Below, piece by piece: positions 8,898 through 19,788 of a stretch of DNA of 64,000 nt. This stretch comes from Acidobacteriota bacterium. Its GTDB lineage: Bacteria; Acidobacteriota; Vicinamibacteria; Vicinamibacterales; UBA2999. The stretch's first letter is position 1. Each line of letters begins with the position of its first letter. Below the pieces are notes generated by a model. The model was not told the origin of the DNA and searched no databases. It was given only the letters and a program-made list of their open reading frames with translations. The position numbers were made by a program, and so were the translations under genes. The stretch lies in the NCBI GenBank assembly GCA_947482665.1, contig CANKJK010000004.1:1-64000 (forward strand), written 5' to 3'.

Positions 8898-9539
8898 ATG
8901 CTGACCATCAACGAGATCTTCCATTCGATCCAGGGCGAATCGTCCTTCGCGGGGCAGCCGTGTGTCTTCGTCCGCCTCACGGCCTGCGACCTGCGGTGCA
9001 CGTGGTGCGACACGCCGTACGCCTTTCACGAAGGGCGCAAGCGGAGCGTCGAGGATGTCGTCGCAGAGGTGTCGGCGATTGGCTGTCCCCTGGTTGAAGT
9101 GACCGGCGGCGAACCGCTACTCCAGGACGACGTGTTCCCGCTGATGTCCTCGCTCGTCGCGCAGGGGCACCGCGTGCTGCTTGAAACCGGAGGGCACCGC
9201 AGCACTGAACGCGTGCCTGCGGACGTGGTGGTCATTCTCGACGTGAAGTGCCCCGGCAGCGGGGAGTCGCACCGCACTGACTGGGGGAATCTGGAACGGC
9301 TGCGCCCGCACGACGAGGTGAAGTTCGTGATTCAGGACCGCGCGGACTACGAGTTTGCCCGGGACGTCGTGGCCCGCCACGCGCTCGCCGGCCGCGCTGC
9401 CGCGATTCACTTCTCGCCTGTGCACGGTGTGCTGCCCCCCGCGGAGCTAGCGGCCTGGGTGCTGGCCGACCGCCTGCCGGCACGCGTGCAGCTCCAGGTG
9501 CACAAGATCATCTGGTCTCCGGAGACCAGGGGCGTCTGA
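8898..9539 (+). CDS. queE: 7-carboxy-7-deazaguanine synthase (radical SAM)
   Basis: [40 protein letters not shown]; CxxxCxxC; adjacent to queC. Confidence 0.95.
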   Translation: MLTINEIFHSIQGESSFAGQPCVFVRLTACDLRCTWCDTPYAFHEGRKRSVEDVVAEVSAIGCPLVEVTGGEPLLQDDVFPLMSSLVAQGHRVLLETGGHRSTERVPADVVVILDVKCPGSGESHRTDWGNLERLRPHDEVKFVIQDRADYEFARDVVARHALAGRAAAIHFSPVHGVLPPAELAAWVLADRLPARVQLQVHKIIWSPETRGV

Positions 9540-10219
9540 TGCCGGCGCCTCGGGCGGTACTGCTCCTGAGCGGGGGCCTCGATTCCTACACGGCGGGCGC
9601 GCTGATGCGGGAGCGTGGCTTCGAGCTCCACGCGCTGTCCGTGCTCTATGGCCAACGGCACGCGCGTGAAATCCATGCGGCGCGCGCCGTGGCCGCCGAC
9701 CTTGGCGTGGCCCGGCACATCGAACTCGAAGTCGACCTGCGCCGCTTCGGAGGGTCGTCGCTGACCTCCGACATGCCCGTGCCCGTGGACCGGGCCATCG
9801 TGCCCGACGAGATTCCGTCAACCTACGTCCCGGCGCGCAACACCGTGATGCTCTCGCTTGCGCTGGCCTGGGCCGAAACCCTCGGGTCGTCCGACCTGGT
9901 GATCGGCGTCAATGCGCTCGACTACTCCGGGTATCCCGATTGCCGGCCCGAGTTTGTCGCGGCGTTTGAGGCCCTCGCGCGCCTTGCAACCAAGGCCGGG
10001 GTGGAGGGGCGGCCCCTGACCGTTCACGCTCCCCTTCAGCACTGGTCCAAGGCCCAGATCATTCGAGAGGGGCAGCGGCTGGGCCTCGATTACGGCCTCA
10101 CCCATAGCTGTTACAGCCCGCCTGCGGAGGGTCGGCCCTGCGGACGGTGCGACAGCTGCCTGCTCCGGGCGGCCGGCTTTGCCGAAGCCGGCCTGCCCGA
10201 CCCCCTGATGAACCGGTAG
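9539..10219 (+). CDS. queC: 7-cyano-7-deazaguanine synthase
   Basis: [18 protein letters not shown]-loop; [17 protein letters not shown]; Zn site [20 protein letters not shown]. Confidence 0.96.
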   Translation: MPAPRAVLLLSGGLDSYTAGALMRERGFELHALSVLYGQRHAREIHAARAVAADLGVARHIELEVDLRRFGGSSLTSDMPVPVDRAIVPDEIPSTYVPARNTVMLSLALAWAETLGSSDLVIGVNALDYSGYPDCRPEFVAAFEALARLATKAGVEGRPLTVHAPLQHWSKAQIIREGQRLGLDYGLTHSCYSPPAEGRPCGRCDSCLLRAAGFAEAGLPDPLMNR

Positions 10220-10242
10220 CGTGATCCCGATATACCGGGGAG

Positions 10243-11376
10243 ATGGAATCCCCGGCGTTACCCCGCCAGACGAACCGCCTGTGGCCGTATGGGCAGCTGG
10301 CCGCCACGATGCTGGCGCTGCCGGCCCTCGTCGCGCCCCTGATCTATCTCGTCGTCCGGATCCTGCCGCCGCCCTCGGATGCGGAACGGCTCCAGCGCGC
10401 GCTGCTGCTGGCGATCGGGTTTTCGCTGGTCTGGGCGCTGACGCTTCTCTGGTACTTCAACCGCATCTCCGTCGCGGCGGACCACCTGCAGGACGCCGTG
10501 CAGCGTGTGTCGACGGGCGACCTGGGCTCGATGCACCGGGAAGCGATGCCGACCCCGTTTCTCGGCGAGCTGCAAAACTCACTCGGGGAGATGGTGGACC
10601 GGCTGCAGCAGGCCCGCCACGCCCTCGACAAACAGATGCGCGAGGAACGCGCCATCCGACAGGAACTCCAGGACCTGCAGCGTCAGGTGATCCGGCAGGA
10701 GCGTCTCGCCGCCGTGGGCCTGCTGGTCTCAGGCGTGGCCCACGAGATCAACAACCCGCTGCAGTCCATTCTCGGCTTCTCGGAATTGCTGCAGATGGAG
10801 CAGACCCTTCCGGAACAGGTCCGCCGCGACCTCGAAGTCATTCAGCGCGAGAGCCTCAGGGCCTGCAACATCATCCGCAACCTCGCGAAATTCGCCCGGC
10901 AACAGCCGGGTGAGTCCCTCCCGGTGGCGCTCTCCGACGTGATTACGTCCGTCTGCGAACTCCGTCAGCGCCGGCTGGCCACCGAGCAGATCACGCTCAC
11001 GGTCGAGAGCCGGTCACTTCGTCAGGTGATGGCGGTGTTCACCGAGCTCCAGCAGGTGCTGCTCAATTTCGTCGTCAACGCCGAGCAGGTGATCCTGAGT
11101 TCCGGGCGCTTCCCGGGTCAGATCACGATCCGCACCTGGGACGACGGCACCGTCGTGCGCCTCGAAGTCGAAGACAGCGGTCCGGGCGTGGACCCGGAAG
11201 ACGAACCCAAGCTGTTTCAGCCCTTCTTCACGACCAAGGCGGTCGGTGAGGGCACCGGGCTCGGACTGTCTGTCAGCTACGGCATCATCGATTCGCTTGG
11301 CGGCAAGATGGGCTACCGCAAAGGCGACGGCGGCGGCGCAGTCTTCTATTTCGAACTGCCCGCCCGGATCGCCTGA
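10243..11376 (+). CDS. Sensor histidine kinase (2 TM, HAMP-like, HisKA, HATPase_c)
   Basis: LLVSGVAHEINNPLQSILGFSELL; LLNFVVNAEQ; DSGPGVDPEDEPKLFQPFFTTKAVGEGTGLGLSVSYGI. Confidence 0.94.
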   Translation: MESPALPRQTNRLWPYGQLAATMLALPALVAPLIYLVVRILPPPSDAERLQRALLLAIGFSLVWALTLLWYFNRISVAADHLQDAVQRVSTGDLGSMHREAMPTPFLGELQNSLGEMVDRLQQARHALDKQMREERAIRQELQDLQRQVIRQERLAAVGLLVSGVAHEINNPLQSILGFSELLQMEQTLPEQVRRDLEVIQRESLRACNIIRNLAKFARQQPGESLPVALSDVITSVCELRQRRLATEQITLTVESRSLRQVMAVFTELQQVLLNFVVNAEQVILSSGRFPGQITIRTWDDGTVVRLEVEDSGPGVDPEDEPKLFQPFFTTKAVGEGTGLGLSVSYGIIDSLGGKMGYRKGDGGGAVFYFELPARIA

Positions 11377-11403
11377 TCACGAGGCCGCAGTAAGCTGTCA
11401 CGC

Positions 11404-12867
11404 GTGCTTCGCCTGCTGACGCTCGCTCTGGCGGCCGTGCTCGCGGTCTCCTGCGCGAAGGCCCATCCAGAACCCGCACGGCTCCCCTCGCCATCGGCGC
11501 TGACCGTGCTGGCGCGCGACATTGACGCGCTCCTCGACCGGCCCGGGCAGCAACGTGCCACCTGGGGCGTGGTCGTGCAGTCGCTCCGCACCGGGGACCG
11601 GCTCTACGCGCGCAACCCGCGGACGCTGCTGGTGCCAGCCTCGGCGCTCAAGATCGTGACGGCGGCGACCGCCGCGGCAGCTGTCGGCTGGGACTACGCG
11701 TTCACCACGGCGGTGGCGATCACCGGTACGGTCGAAGGCGGCGCGCTCAATGGCGACCTGCTCATCGCCGGCACCGGCGATCCGTCCACCGAAGGTGAGG
11801 GCGGCGTGGACCTCGTGCAGCCGATTCTCGAGGCGCTCCATGCGCGCGGCATCACGCGGATCGCCGGGCGCATCGTGGGCGACGATTCCGCCGTGGAAGA
11901 GGCGCGTCCGGGCCAGGCGTGGTCGTGGGATGACCTCGGCACGACGACGGGAACGCTGGCCGGTGCCCTCAACGCCGCGGAGAACGTGACCCAGGTCGTG
12001 GTGAGTCCCGGCGCGGAGCCGGGCGCGCCGACCAGCGTCGGGCCGCCTGCCGACGATCCCGACCTGCCCCTGCTCAATCGCAGCGTCACCGTCGCCCCGG
12101 GCGCACGCTGGTCGCTCTGGCCCGAGCGGCCGCCGGGTGAGCGTGCGCTCGTCGTCGCGGGCGGGATCGCGCAGGATGCGCGCCCGGCGCTCCTCACGGT
12201 CGCCGTCGGCAACCCCACGCGTTGGGTGGCCGCGTTCGTCCGGAGTCGTCTGATTCGGGCCGGTGTGGCCGTCGAGGGTCCCGCCATCGACGCGGACGAC
12301 CTGCTGGAGGTGCCCGTCGGTACCCCACTCGTGACGGTGACGTCGAAGTCGCTCGCGATGATCGTGCGGCCGATGCTGAAGCGCAGCATCAATATGTACG
12401 CGGATGCACTGTTGCGACTGGCCACCGGTCCGGCCGGCGTACGCGAGACGCCCGCCGCGACCGCCGCGGCACGACGTCAGCTGCAGTCGTGGGGTGTGGC
12501 CGAGGACGGGATTTGGATGGTCGACGGCTCCGGGCAGTCACGCCAGGATCTCGCGTCGGCCGAGGCCATGACCACCGTGTTGGCACACGAGTGGAGCGAC
12601 GGTGCCTCGCCGCTCGTGCGGGGGCTGCCGGTTGCCGGAGTGGACGGCTCTCTCGCGGGCCGCATGGTGGGTACCGCCGCGGCGGGGAACGTGCGTGCCA
12701 AGACCGGCAGCATGACGCACGTGAGGAGCCTGGCGGGCTACGTCACCACGCGCGACGGTGAGCCACTGGCCTTCACGATCCTGGTCAACAACTTTGAAGG
12801 CCCACCCAGCCAGGCGACGGCCGCGATCGATGCCGTCGCGGTGCGGCTGGCCGAGTTTCAGCGCTGA
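11404..12867 (+). CDS. dacB: D-alanyl-D-alanine carboxypeptidase/endopeptidase (PBP4 family), lipoprotein-like N-terminus
   Basis: SxxK as PASALKIV, SxN as SINMYADALLR, KTG as RAKTGSMTHVRSLAGY; GTG start. Confidence 0.92.
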   Translation: MLRLLTLALAAVLAVSCAKAHPEPARLPSPSALTVLARDIDALLDRPGQQRATWGVVVQSLRTGDRLYARNPRTLLVPASALKIVTAATAAAAVGWDYAFTTAVAITGTVEGGALNGDLLIAGTGDPSTEGEGGVDLVQPILEALHARGITRIAGRIVGDDSAVEEARPGQAWSWDDLGTTTGTLAGALNAAENVTQVVVSPGAEPGAPTSVGPPADDPDLPLLNRSVTVAPGARWSLWPERPPGERALVVAGGIAQDARPALLTVAVGNPTRWVAAFVRSRLIRAGVAVEGPAIDADDLLEVPVGTPLVTVTSKSLAMIVRPMLKRSINMYADALLRLATGPAGVRETPAATAAARRQLQSWGVAEDGIWMVDGSGQSRQDLASAEAMTTVLAHEWSDGASPLVRGLPVAGVDGSLAGRMVGTAAAGNVRAKTGSMTHVRSLAGYVTTRDGEPLAFTILVNNFEGPPSQATAAIDAVAVRLAEFQR

Positions 12868-12876
12868 CGCGCCCGT

Positions 12877-13275
12877 CTATTTGACGAGTCGAAGGGGCGC
12901 GGCCGCCGGCGGATCGCCTGCCACCTGTGGCACCCCGAGCAGCACCTTGAGCAGGTCCTGAATGGCGAACGGTTTGGTGAGGTAGCCGACCACGCCTCGG
13001 CGAAGCGTCTTGGAGGCGGGCAACTCTTCCAGGCCCGTCAGGAACACGACCGGGGTGTCCGGGTAGCGATCGTGGATGGCGTCGGCCACCCAGAGACCGT
13101 CGTGGTCGGGCAGGCGGACGTCGAGGCAGACCAGGTCGAATCGGGCACGGGTGAGGGCCGACAGGGCGCTTTCGGCATCTGTCGCTTCCTCGGCCTTCCA
13201 TCCGGCGAGGGCCGCGGTTCTCACCACGACCTCCCGGATGGACACTTCATCATCGACCACGAGCACGGTGGGCAT
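12877..13275 (-). CDS. Single-domain response regulator
   Basis: VLVVDDEVSIREVV..DLVCLDVRLPDHDGL..VVFLTG..GYLTKPF. Confidence 0.93.
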   Translation of the reverse strand: MPTVLVVDDEVSIREVVVRTAALAGWKAEEATDAESALSALTRARFDLVCLDVRLPDHDGLWVADAIHDRYPDTPVVFLTGLEELPASKTLRRGVVGYLTKPFAIQDLLKVLLGVPQVAGDPPAAAPLRLVK

Positions 13276-13315
13276 AGGCCTCCGTGTAATCGGCCCAGGG
13301 CCGGGGCCGCTGCAG

Positions 13316-14689
13316 TTATTTCAGGCTGTCGAGTGCCTTGAGGGCTTCGTCCCAGGCCGTCCGCGTGATCTTCGCGGCGCCCGGTTCGCCCTCCCGGGTG
13401 GCGAACACGTCCGCATCCTTCACGAACACCTTCACGACTTCGGTCTTCTTCGAGTCGTCGAACTTCGCCGTCACGACCGCCGTCGGGGTCTTGAACGCCG
13501 CGGGCACAGCCGGCACGAAGGTATCGGCTCGCAGGCTCGTCACCTTGAGCAGCGGGTCCTCGGCCTTCATGGCGTCGGTCGTGGTGCCCGATCCGGACTT
13601 CCAGTTGTCCGGCGTCGTCGTGTCCTTCCCCTTGACCTTCTCGAGGACCAGGGTGTCTGTGCCACGCGCGACTTCGATGCGATTGGCCGTGAACGCGCGG
13701 AAGTCGAAGAGGTCCTTGCGCCGGAACTCGTCGCCCCCCTTTCTCAGATCGGTCAGCAGGTTGTTGCCGACCGTAAAGATCCCGGGGCTGGACGAGCGTG
13801 TCGCGTACCGCGTGCCGTCAACCGCGCCGCCAATGGTCAGCGTCTGGGTCTTGCCCTCGCTCTTGAGCGTCACGGTCATCTCAGGCTTGTCGAGGCCGTA
13901 CCGCTTCAGGTCTCGCGGATAGCGGGCATTGTCGACCTTGTCCGCGCCACTGGGTGTCGTGTTCCTGTCGTCGTCGACGACGAACTTCTGCACCTGCGTG
14001 GACGCCAGCGCGCTGATGGCGCCGTCGATCGCCGCGAACTCGCCGCGTGCGGCAAACGGCTTCGACATGCTCCAGTCCACATCGCCGCTCTTCGAGAAGG
14101 CCAGCGTCGTGGTGCCGTACGCGATCTCCAGTCCGTCCGCCTTGGTCCGGTCGAACTTCAGGATGCTCTTCTCCCTCAGTTCAAACGTCCCCTTCGTGAA
14201 CGAGTTCTCCAGGAAGCTCGCCACGAGCACCACCGCCTTCGAGCGGTCCGTCTGCGCATAGATCTCGCCGCTGCCGGGAGTCTTCTCACCAAGGCGCAGG
14301 CGCTTCTCCGCCGGGTCGCCTCCGGTCTTGAAGGTGACCTCGACCCGTGCCGGCTCCAGGCCGAAATCCTTCAGCCCGGCCGGGTTCTCTTCGAGTACTC
14401 GTTCGATCTCAAGACCCGCGAGCCCATTGACGATCGAGGCGATCACCGCCTCGTCGGCGGTGGCGCGCACGGGTTCGACGACCGACCAGACGCCGTTGTT
14501 CTTCTGCAGCCGGGTCGTGTCGCCGGTGGCGAGGTGAATCGTCACGTCGACGATCGTGCTGCCGTCGATGCCCCAGGCCTTCGTCTTCTTCGGGCCGTCG
14601 GCCGGCTTCTTGTTCTCGACCAGGAAGATGTAGGCGGCCAGGGCCACCAGCACCACCCCGAGCAGCGAGGTTGACTTGAGGCCCCGCAC
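13316..14689 (-). CDS. DUF4340-like protein
   Basis: N-terminal TM then repeated DUF4340-style beta segments (VEPVRATADEAVIASIVNGLAGLEIERVL); linked to Gld-like ABC genes. Confidence 0.8.
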   Translation of the reverse strand: MRGLKSTSLLGVVLVALAAYIFLVENKKPADGPKKTKAWGIDGSTIVDVTIHLATGDTTRLQKNNGVWSVVEPVRATADEAVIASIVNGLAGLEIERVLEENPAGLKDFGLEPARVEVTFKTGGDPAEKRLRLGEKTPGSGEIYAQTDRSKAVVLVASFLENSFTKGTFELREKSILKFDRTKADGLEIAYGTTTLAFSKSGDVDWSMSKPFAARGEFAAIDGAISALASTQVQKFVVDDDRNTTPSGADKVDNARYPRDLKRYGLDKPEMTVTLKSEGKTQTLTIGGAVDGTRYATRSSSPGIFTVGNNLLTDLRKGGDEFRRKDLFDFRAFTANRIEVARGTDTLVLEKVKGKDTTTPDNWKSGSGTTTDAMKAEDPLLKVTSLRADTFVPAVPAAFKTPTAVVTAKFDDSKKTEVVKVFVKDADVFATREGEPGAAKITRTAWDEALKALDSLK

Positions 14690-14690
14690 G

Positions 14691-16319
14691 CTACTGCCTC
14701 CGCGACCAGGTGAAGACGCCCGCGCCCAGTGCCAGGGCCGGGATGAGCAACAGCGAGAGCCAGAAGACGCCCGACTGCTGGCCTGCCGTGAGCGTCACCC
14801 GGCGGTCACTCGCTTCCTTCGGGCGGATCGAGATCAGGTTCTCCTGCTGCGCGAGCCAGTTCACGCTGTTGACGAAGAGGTCCTTGTTGCCCTGGATGCC
14901 CAGGTAGGCGTTGGCCGCGAAATCCGAGTCGCCGAAGACGGCCACGCGAGTTTCCGGCTTCTTCGCGTCGTCCTTCTTGTCCGCGCCGGGCTTGTCACCA
15001 TGCGGGTCCGCCTTGTCGGCCTCGGCCCTCTCGGCGTCAGGGGCGACGGCGGCGACGGCCGCGCCGATGGAGATCGGACCGGTCTTGTCGCCCTTGTCGG
15101 TCTCCATCGCCACCTTGCCGGAGGCGAGCAGTTCCTTGATGTCCGTCTCGGCCCAGCTGCGCGGGCTGGTCTCGACAATGGTGCGCGCCGTCCGTGTCCC
15201 CGTGGCCGGCCCCGGCGTGATGGAGCGCGCCATTGGGAACGCCGTCATCTGACGGAAGCGCTCCGTGATCGGGTGTGCGGGGTAGCTCGCAGCCACAGGC
15301 ATCGAGGCATCATCGGTGCCGAAGAGCCGGCCCATGCCGCTGATATCGACGACGACGTCGCGGCCGGCCGCGATGGACCACTCGCGCAGCAGACCCTCGA
15401 GGAGCGGCATCGACGCATCCGGCTTCTCGATCGGATCCAGCAACACGAGCAGGTGCCCGCCCTTGTTGAGGTAGCGGCGCAGCATTTCGATTTCCTGCTG
15501 CAGAAAGTCCGCTGTTGGTCCGGCGATGATGACCACTGACGCGTCGGCCGGCACCTCAGGCCCCTGCGGCAGCACCAGCTTCTCAACGCCGAAGTTGTCC
15601 TTTTCGAGCGCCGCGGCGACCGAGCTGTAGCCCGTCCGCGCGCTGGCGGTCTGGTCCTTTTCGCCGTGACCCTGGACGAAATAGACCTTCTTCTTCTCGC
15701 CCGTGATCACCTTGACGAGGGCGTTTCCCAGTTCCTGCTCGGAAGCCGACGTGGCCCGCTCGGAGCGGCCCTTGTACTCGAGCACGATGGTGCCGTAGGT
15801 CTCGACGTTGTACTGCTTGGCCTGGACCGGCTTCTTGTCCGCGTCCACGTACTCGGTCGTGACCTTCTTCGAGTGATAGCCGTACTCGCCCAGCACCGGC
15901 TTGTAGCGGTCCAGGCTGTCGCCGCGATCGAACACAATGAACTTCAACGGCCCCTCGAGGCCGTTCAGCAACTTCACCGTCTGCTCGGAGAGGCTGAAGA
16001 GCTTGTTCTCCGTCAGGTCCCACCGCTTGCTCTGGCGCGATGAGAGATAGTTCACGGCCACGAGCAGGCCGAGCACGATGAGGACACTCGCGCTGGCCAG
16101 CGCGCCGTAGCGGGCCTGACGGCTCCGGAAGTAGTCGAGGATGTCCCGCCACTGTCCGAGGATGTAGAGCACGAGGCAGGCAAGGCCCGCCCATGCGCCG
16201 TAGATGGCGTACTGATCCCAGTCGGGCCTGGCGAAGCGGACGACGACCGCCGCGAAGACAAGAACGGTCCCGACCCAGCCGATGATGTTTGCGATGCGCT
16301 TCATGACTACCCCCGCCAC
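14691..16319 (-). CDS. GldG-like auxiliary protein of ABC system
   Basis: RWDLTENKLFSLSEQTVKLLNGLEGPLKFIVFD..KKVYFVQGHGEKD..VVIIAGPTADFLQQEIEMLRRYLNKGGHLLVLLDP. Confidence 0.85.
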   Translation of the reverse strand: MAGVVMKRIANIIGWVGTVLVFAAVVVRFARPDWDQYAIYGAWAGLACLVLYILGQWRDILDYFRSRQARYGALASASVLIVLGLLVAVNYLSSRQSKRWDLTENKLFSLSEQTVKLLNGLEGPLKFIVFDRGDSLDRYKPVLGEYGYHSKKVTTEYVDADKKPVQAKQYNVETYGTIVLEYKGRSERATSASEQELGNALVKVITGEKKKVYFVQGHGEKDQTASARTGYSSVAAALEKDNFGVEKLVLPQGPEVPADASVVIIAGPTADFLQQEIEMLRRYLNKGGHLLVLLDPIEKPDASMPLLEGLLREWSIAAGRDVVVDISGMGRLFGTDDASMPVAASYPAHPITERFRQMTAFPMARSITPGPATGTRTARTIVETSPRSWAETDIKELLASGKVAMETDKGDKTGPISIGAAVAAVAPDAERAEADKADPHGDKPGADKKDDAKKPETRVAVFGDSDFAANAYLGIQGNKDLFVNSVNWLAQQENLISIRPKEASDRRVTLTAGQQSGVFWLSLLLIPALALGAGVFTWSRRQ

Positions 16320-17063
16320 CGCTCGCTGTCCACCGACCGTGTGGTCAGGAACAGGCCGAAGCCGATAAAGCTCGCGTAGTACACGAGATGTTTGGTATCC
16401 AGCACGCCCCGCGTGAAGTCGTCGAGGTGCTGGGTGATGGAGACATACATGAGCACCTGCTGCGTGGTCGGGCCGGTGAACTGGCTGATCCAGTCGATGA
16501 CCCAGAGCAGCAGGAAGACGGCGAAGGTGACCATCGCCGCCACGATCTGATTCTTCGTGAGGCTTGAAATGAGCAGGCCCAGGGAGACAAAGCAGCCGCC
16601 CATCAGGAGTAGACCGAGGTAGCTCGTCACCACCGGCCAGATCTCCGGCTTGCCGAAGATGAAGAGCGTGCCGATGTGGATAAGCGTCACGGCCAGCAGC
16701 GCCGCGTAGAGCGTCATGGCACCGAAGAACTTGCCGAGGATGATCTCGACATCGGTGAGGGGCGAGGTGAGGAGCAGCTCGATCGTGCCGCTGCGCTTCT
16801 CCTCCGCGTAGGTGCGCATCGTGATGCTCGGCAGCACGAAGAGGATGATGACGCTCGTGTTGAGGAAGAGCGGCGAGATGAGCTGCTGGTTGACGTTCAT
16901 CGAGCCGCCACCCTGCATCATCATCTGCATGCTCTGGGTCGTGAAGGCCGAGAGCAGCGCGACGAAGAAGTAGCCGAAGAGCAGGGCGAAGAATCCGATG
17001 AAGACGTAGGCGATCGGCGAATCGAAGTACGCCTTGATCTCCTTCTGCGCGATGGCCATGACG

Positions 17064-17071
<8 letters not shown>
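16307..17071 (-). CDS. ABC transporter permease (GldF/NosY-like)
   Basis: AIAQKEIKAYFDSPIAYVFIGFFALLFGYFF..MRTYAEEKRSGTIELLLTSPLTDVEIILGKF. Confidence 0.9.
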
Positions 17072-18026
<955 letters not shown>

Positions 18027-18148
18027 GGATAACTCCTAGATAGTGAAGGCGTTACTTCAGCGCAACTCCAAATTCTAGTGCGCGTGGTCACCACCGGCAA
18101 CTTTAGACGCTGTGTTCTAATCGCTGGTCTGGAGCCGGGATATCCGTT

Positions 18149-18177
18149 GTGGATGTCGACCGGCATCCACGAGGAGG
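18149..18177 (+). promoter_or_regulatory. Hairpin immediately upstream of the peroxiredoxin Shine-Dalgarno
   Basis: GTGGATG (18149-18155) / CATCCAC (18164-18170), followed directly by GAGGAGG (18171-18177). Confidence 0.45.
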
Positions 18178-18181
18178 TCAC

Positions 18182-18655
18182 ATGGCAGCCGAGGTTGGCA
18201 CGAAAGCACCCGATTTCACCCTGACGAATCAGGATTTCCAGCCCGTCACGCTCAGCGCGGCGCTGGCGAAGGGCCCCGTGGTGCTGGCCTTTGTTCCCGC
18301 GGCCTTCAGCGGCGTGTGCGAGAAGGAATTCTGCACGCTGCGCGACGGCCTCCTGGGCAGCCTCGGCAACCTCTCGAAGGCGCAGGTCTTCGGCATCAGC
18401 GTGGACACGTTCTTCACGCTCAAGGCCTGGGCGACGCAGCAGGGCTTCACCTTCCCGCTCCTCAGCGACTTCAACAAGGACGTCATCCAGGCGTATGGCG
18501 TGTTCAATCCCGACATGATCGGCCTCAAGGGCATCGCCAAGCGCGCGGTCTTCGTGATTGGCGCCGACGGTGTTGTCCGCTACCGTGAGGTCCTGGAGGA
18601 TGCGCGGAACGAACCCGACTACCAGAAGCTGAATGCGGCGCTGGCGGCGGTATAA
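18182..18655 (+). CDS. Peroxiredoxin (AhpC/TSA family)
   Basis: GTKAPDFTLTNQDFQPVTL..VVLAFVPAAFSGVCEKEFCTLRD; ATG at 18182 preceded by GAGGAGG. Confidence 0.93.
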   Translation: MAAEVGTKAPDFTLTNQDFQPVTLSAALAKGPVVLAFVPAAFSGVCEKEFCTLRDGLLGSLGNLSKAQVFGISVDTFFTLKAWATQQGFTFPLLSDFNKDVIQAYGVFNPDMIGLKGIAKRAVFVIGADGVVRYREVLEDARNEPDYQKLNAALAAV

Positions 18656-18685
18656 GATCACGTCTTAACGATTCTGGAGCCCGTC

Positions 18686-18919
18686 ATGGCCAACTGTCCC
18701 GATTGCGAATTCGATGACATCGACCTTGAGGACTACGAAGAGGGCGACACCTTCAGTTGCCCCGAATGCGGACGGCTGCTCGTCGTGAACGGCGACGACG
18801 TCGACCTGGCCGACGACGATGACGACCTCGACGACGATGACGACGAGGAAGAGGAAGAAGAGGACGACCTCGACGAGGAAATCATCGAGGACGACGAGGA
18901 TAAGGACCTCGACGAGTGA
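18686..18919 (+). CDS. Small LysW-like zinc ribbon with extremely acidic C-terminal tail
   Basis: MANCPDCEFDDIDLEDYEEGDTFSCPECGRLLVV then about 45 residues almost entirely D/E; stop overlaps the larE start. Confidence 0.8.
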   Translation: MANCPDCEFDDIDLEDYEEGDTFSCPECGRLLVVNGDDVDLADDDDDLDDDDDEEEEEEDDLDEEIIEDDEDKDLDE

Positions 18920-19788
18920 ACGCTGGGCTGGTGCCGCTGCCGCTCGCCGGACACGCGGATCAGCCGGCCGGTTCGGCTGAGGACAAGGCCCGGGTGCTTG
19001 AGGCCCGGCTGCGGAGCTTCGGCTCCGTGCTGGTGGCCTACAGCGGCGGCGCCGACAGCGCCTATCTGGCCTGGGCCGCCACCCGAGCCGTCGGCGCAGA
19101 TGCCCTCTGCGTGACGGCGGAGAGCCCCAGTTACCCCGATCATCACCGCCAGCTCGCCCTGCGCGTCGCAGAAGCGGCCGGTCTGCGCCATGAGTTCGTC
19201 CGGACAGGCGAGCTCGACCGGCCCGAGTACCGCGCCAATCCCGTCGACCGCTGCTATTACTGCAAGGACGAGTTGTATTCCACCCTGACCGCCATGGCCG
19301 GTGCGCGCGGTATTGCTGTCGTGGTGGATGGCAATAATGCCGACGACCGAGGCGACTATCGCCCCGGGCGCAAGGCCGCGCGCGAGTGTGGTGTGCTGAG
19401 CCCCCTCGATGAGGCCGGCCTGACGAAGGACGAGATCCGGGTGCTCTCACGCGCCGCGGGACTCCCGACGTGGGATGAGCCCGCCTCCGCATGTCTGTCG
19501 TCGCGCATCCCGTACCACTCGGAAGTCACGCCCGAGAAACTCCACATGATCGAGACCGCCGAGTCCGCGATCCGCGCGCTGGGCTTCGGCGTTGTGCGCG
19601 TGCGGCACGAGGCGACGGGGGCGCGTGTGGAGATCGGCCAGGCCGAACTCGTCCGCGCGCTTGCGCCCGAGATGGCGACGCGCATCGAGCGCGCCGTGCG
19701 CGCGGCCGGCTACGGCGGGATGACGATTGATCCCAAGGGCTACCGCACCGGGAGCCTCAACGAAGGCCTCGTGCTCCGGCCCGTCTAG
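18916..19788 (+). CDS. larE: ATP-dependent sacrificial sulfur transferase LarE family
   Basis: VLVAYSGGADSAYLAWAA PP-loop; NPVDRCYYCKDELY; GNNADDRGDYRPGRKAA; PASACLSSRIPY; GTG start. Confidence 0.9.
   Translation: MNAGLVPLPLAGHADQPAGSAEDKARVLEARLRSFGSVLVAYSGGADSAYLAWAATRAVGADALCVTAESPSYPDHHRQLALRVAEAAGLRHEFVRTGELDRPEYRANPVDRCYYCKDELYSTLTAMAGARGIAVVVDGNNADDRGDYRPGRKAARECGVLSPLDEAGLTKDEIRVLSRAAGLPTWDEPASACLSSRIPYHSEVTPEKLHMIETAESAIRALGFGVVRVRHEATGARVEIGQAELVRALAPEMATRIERAVRAAGYGGMTIDPKGYRTGSLNEGLVLRPV

Noticed and set aside
13076-14674. 532-aa plus-strand ORF
   Set aside because: Arg/His-rich shadow ORF antisense to the DUF4340-like gene; no family motif; a by-product of high GC.
18779-18917. 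Asp/Glu-rich tract as a sequencing or simple-repeat artefact
   Set aside because: Frame is intact, codons are mixed (GAC/GAT/GAG/GAA), and the stop overlaps the larE start as expected for a real gene.
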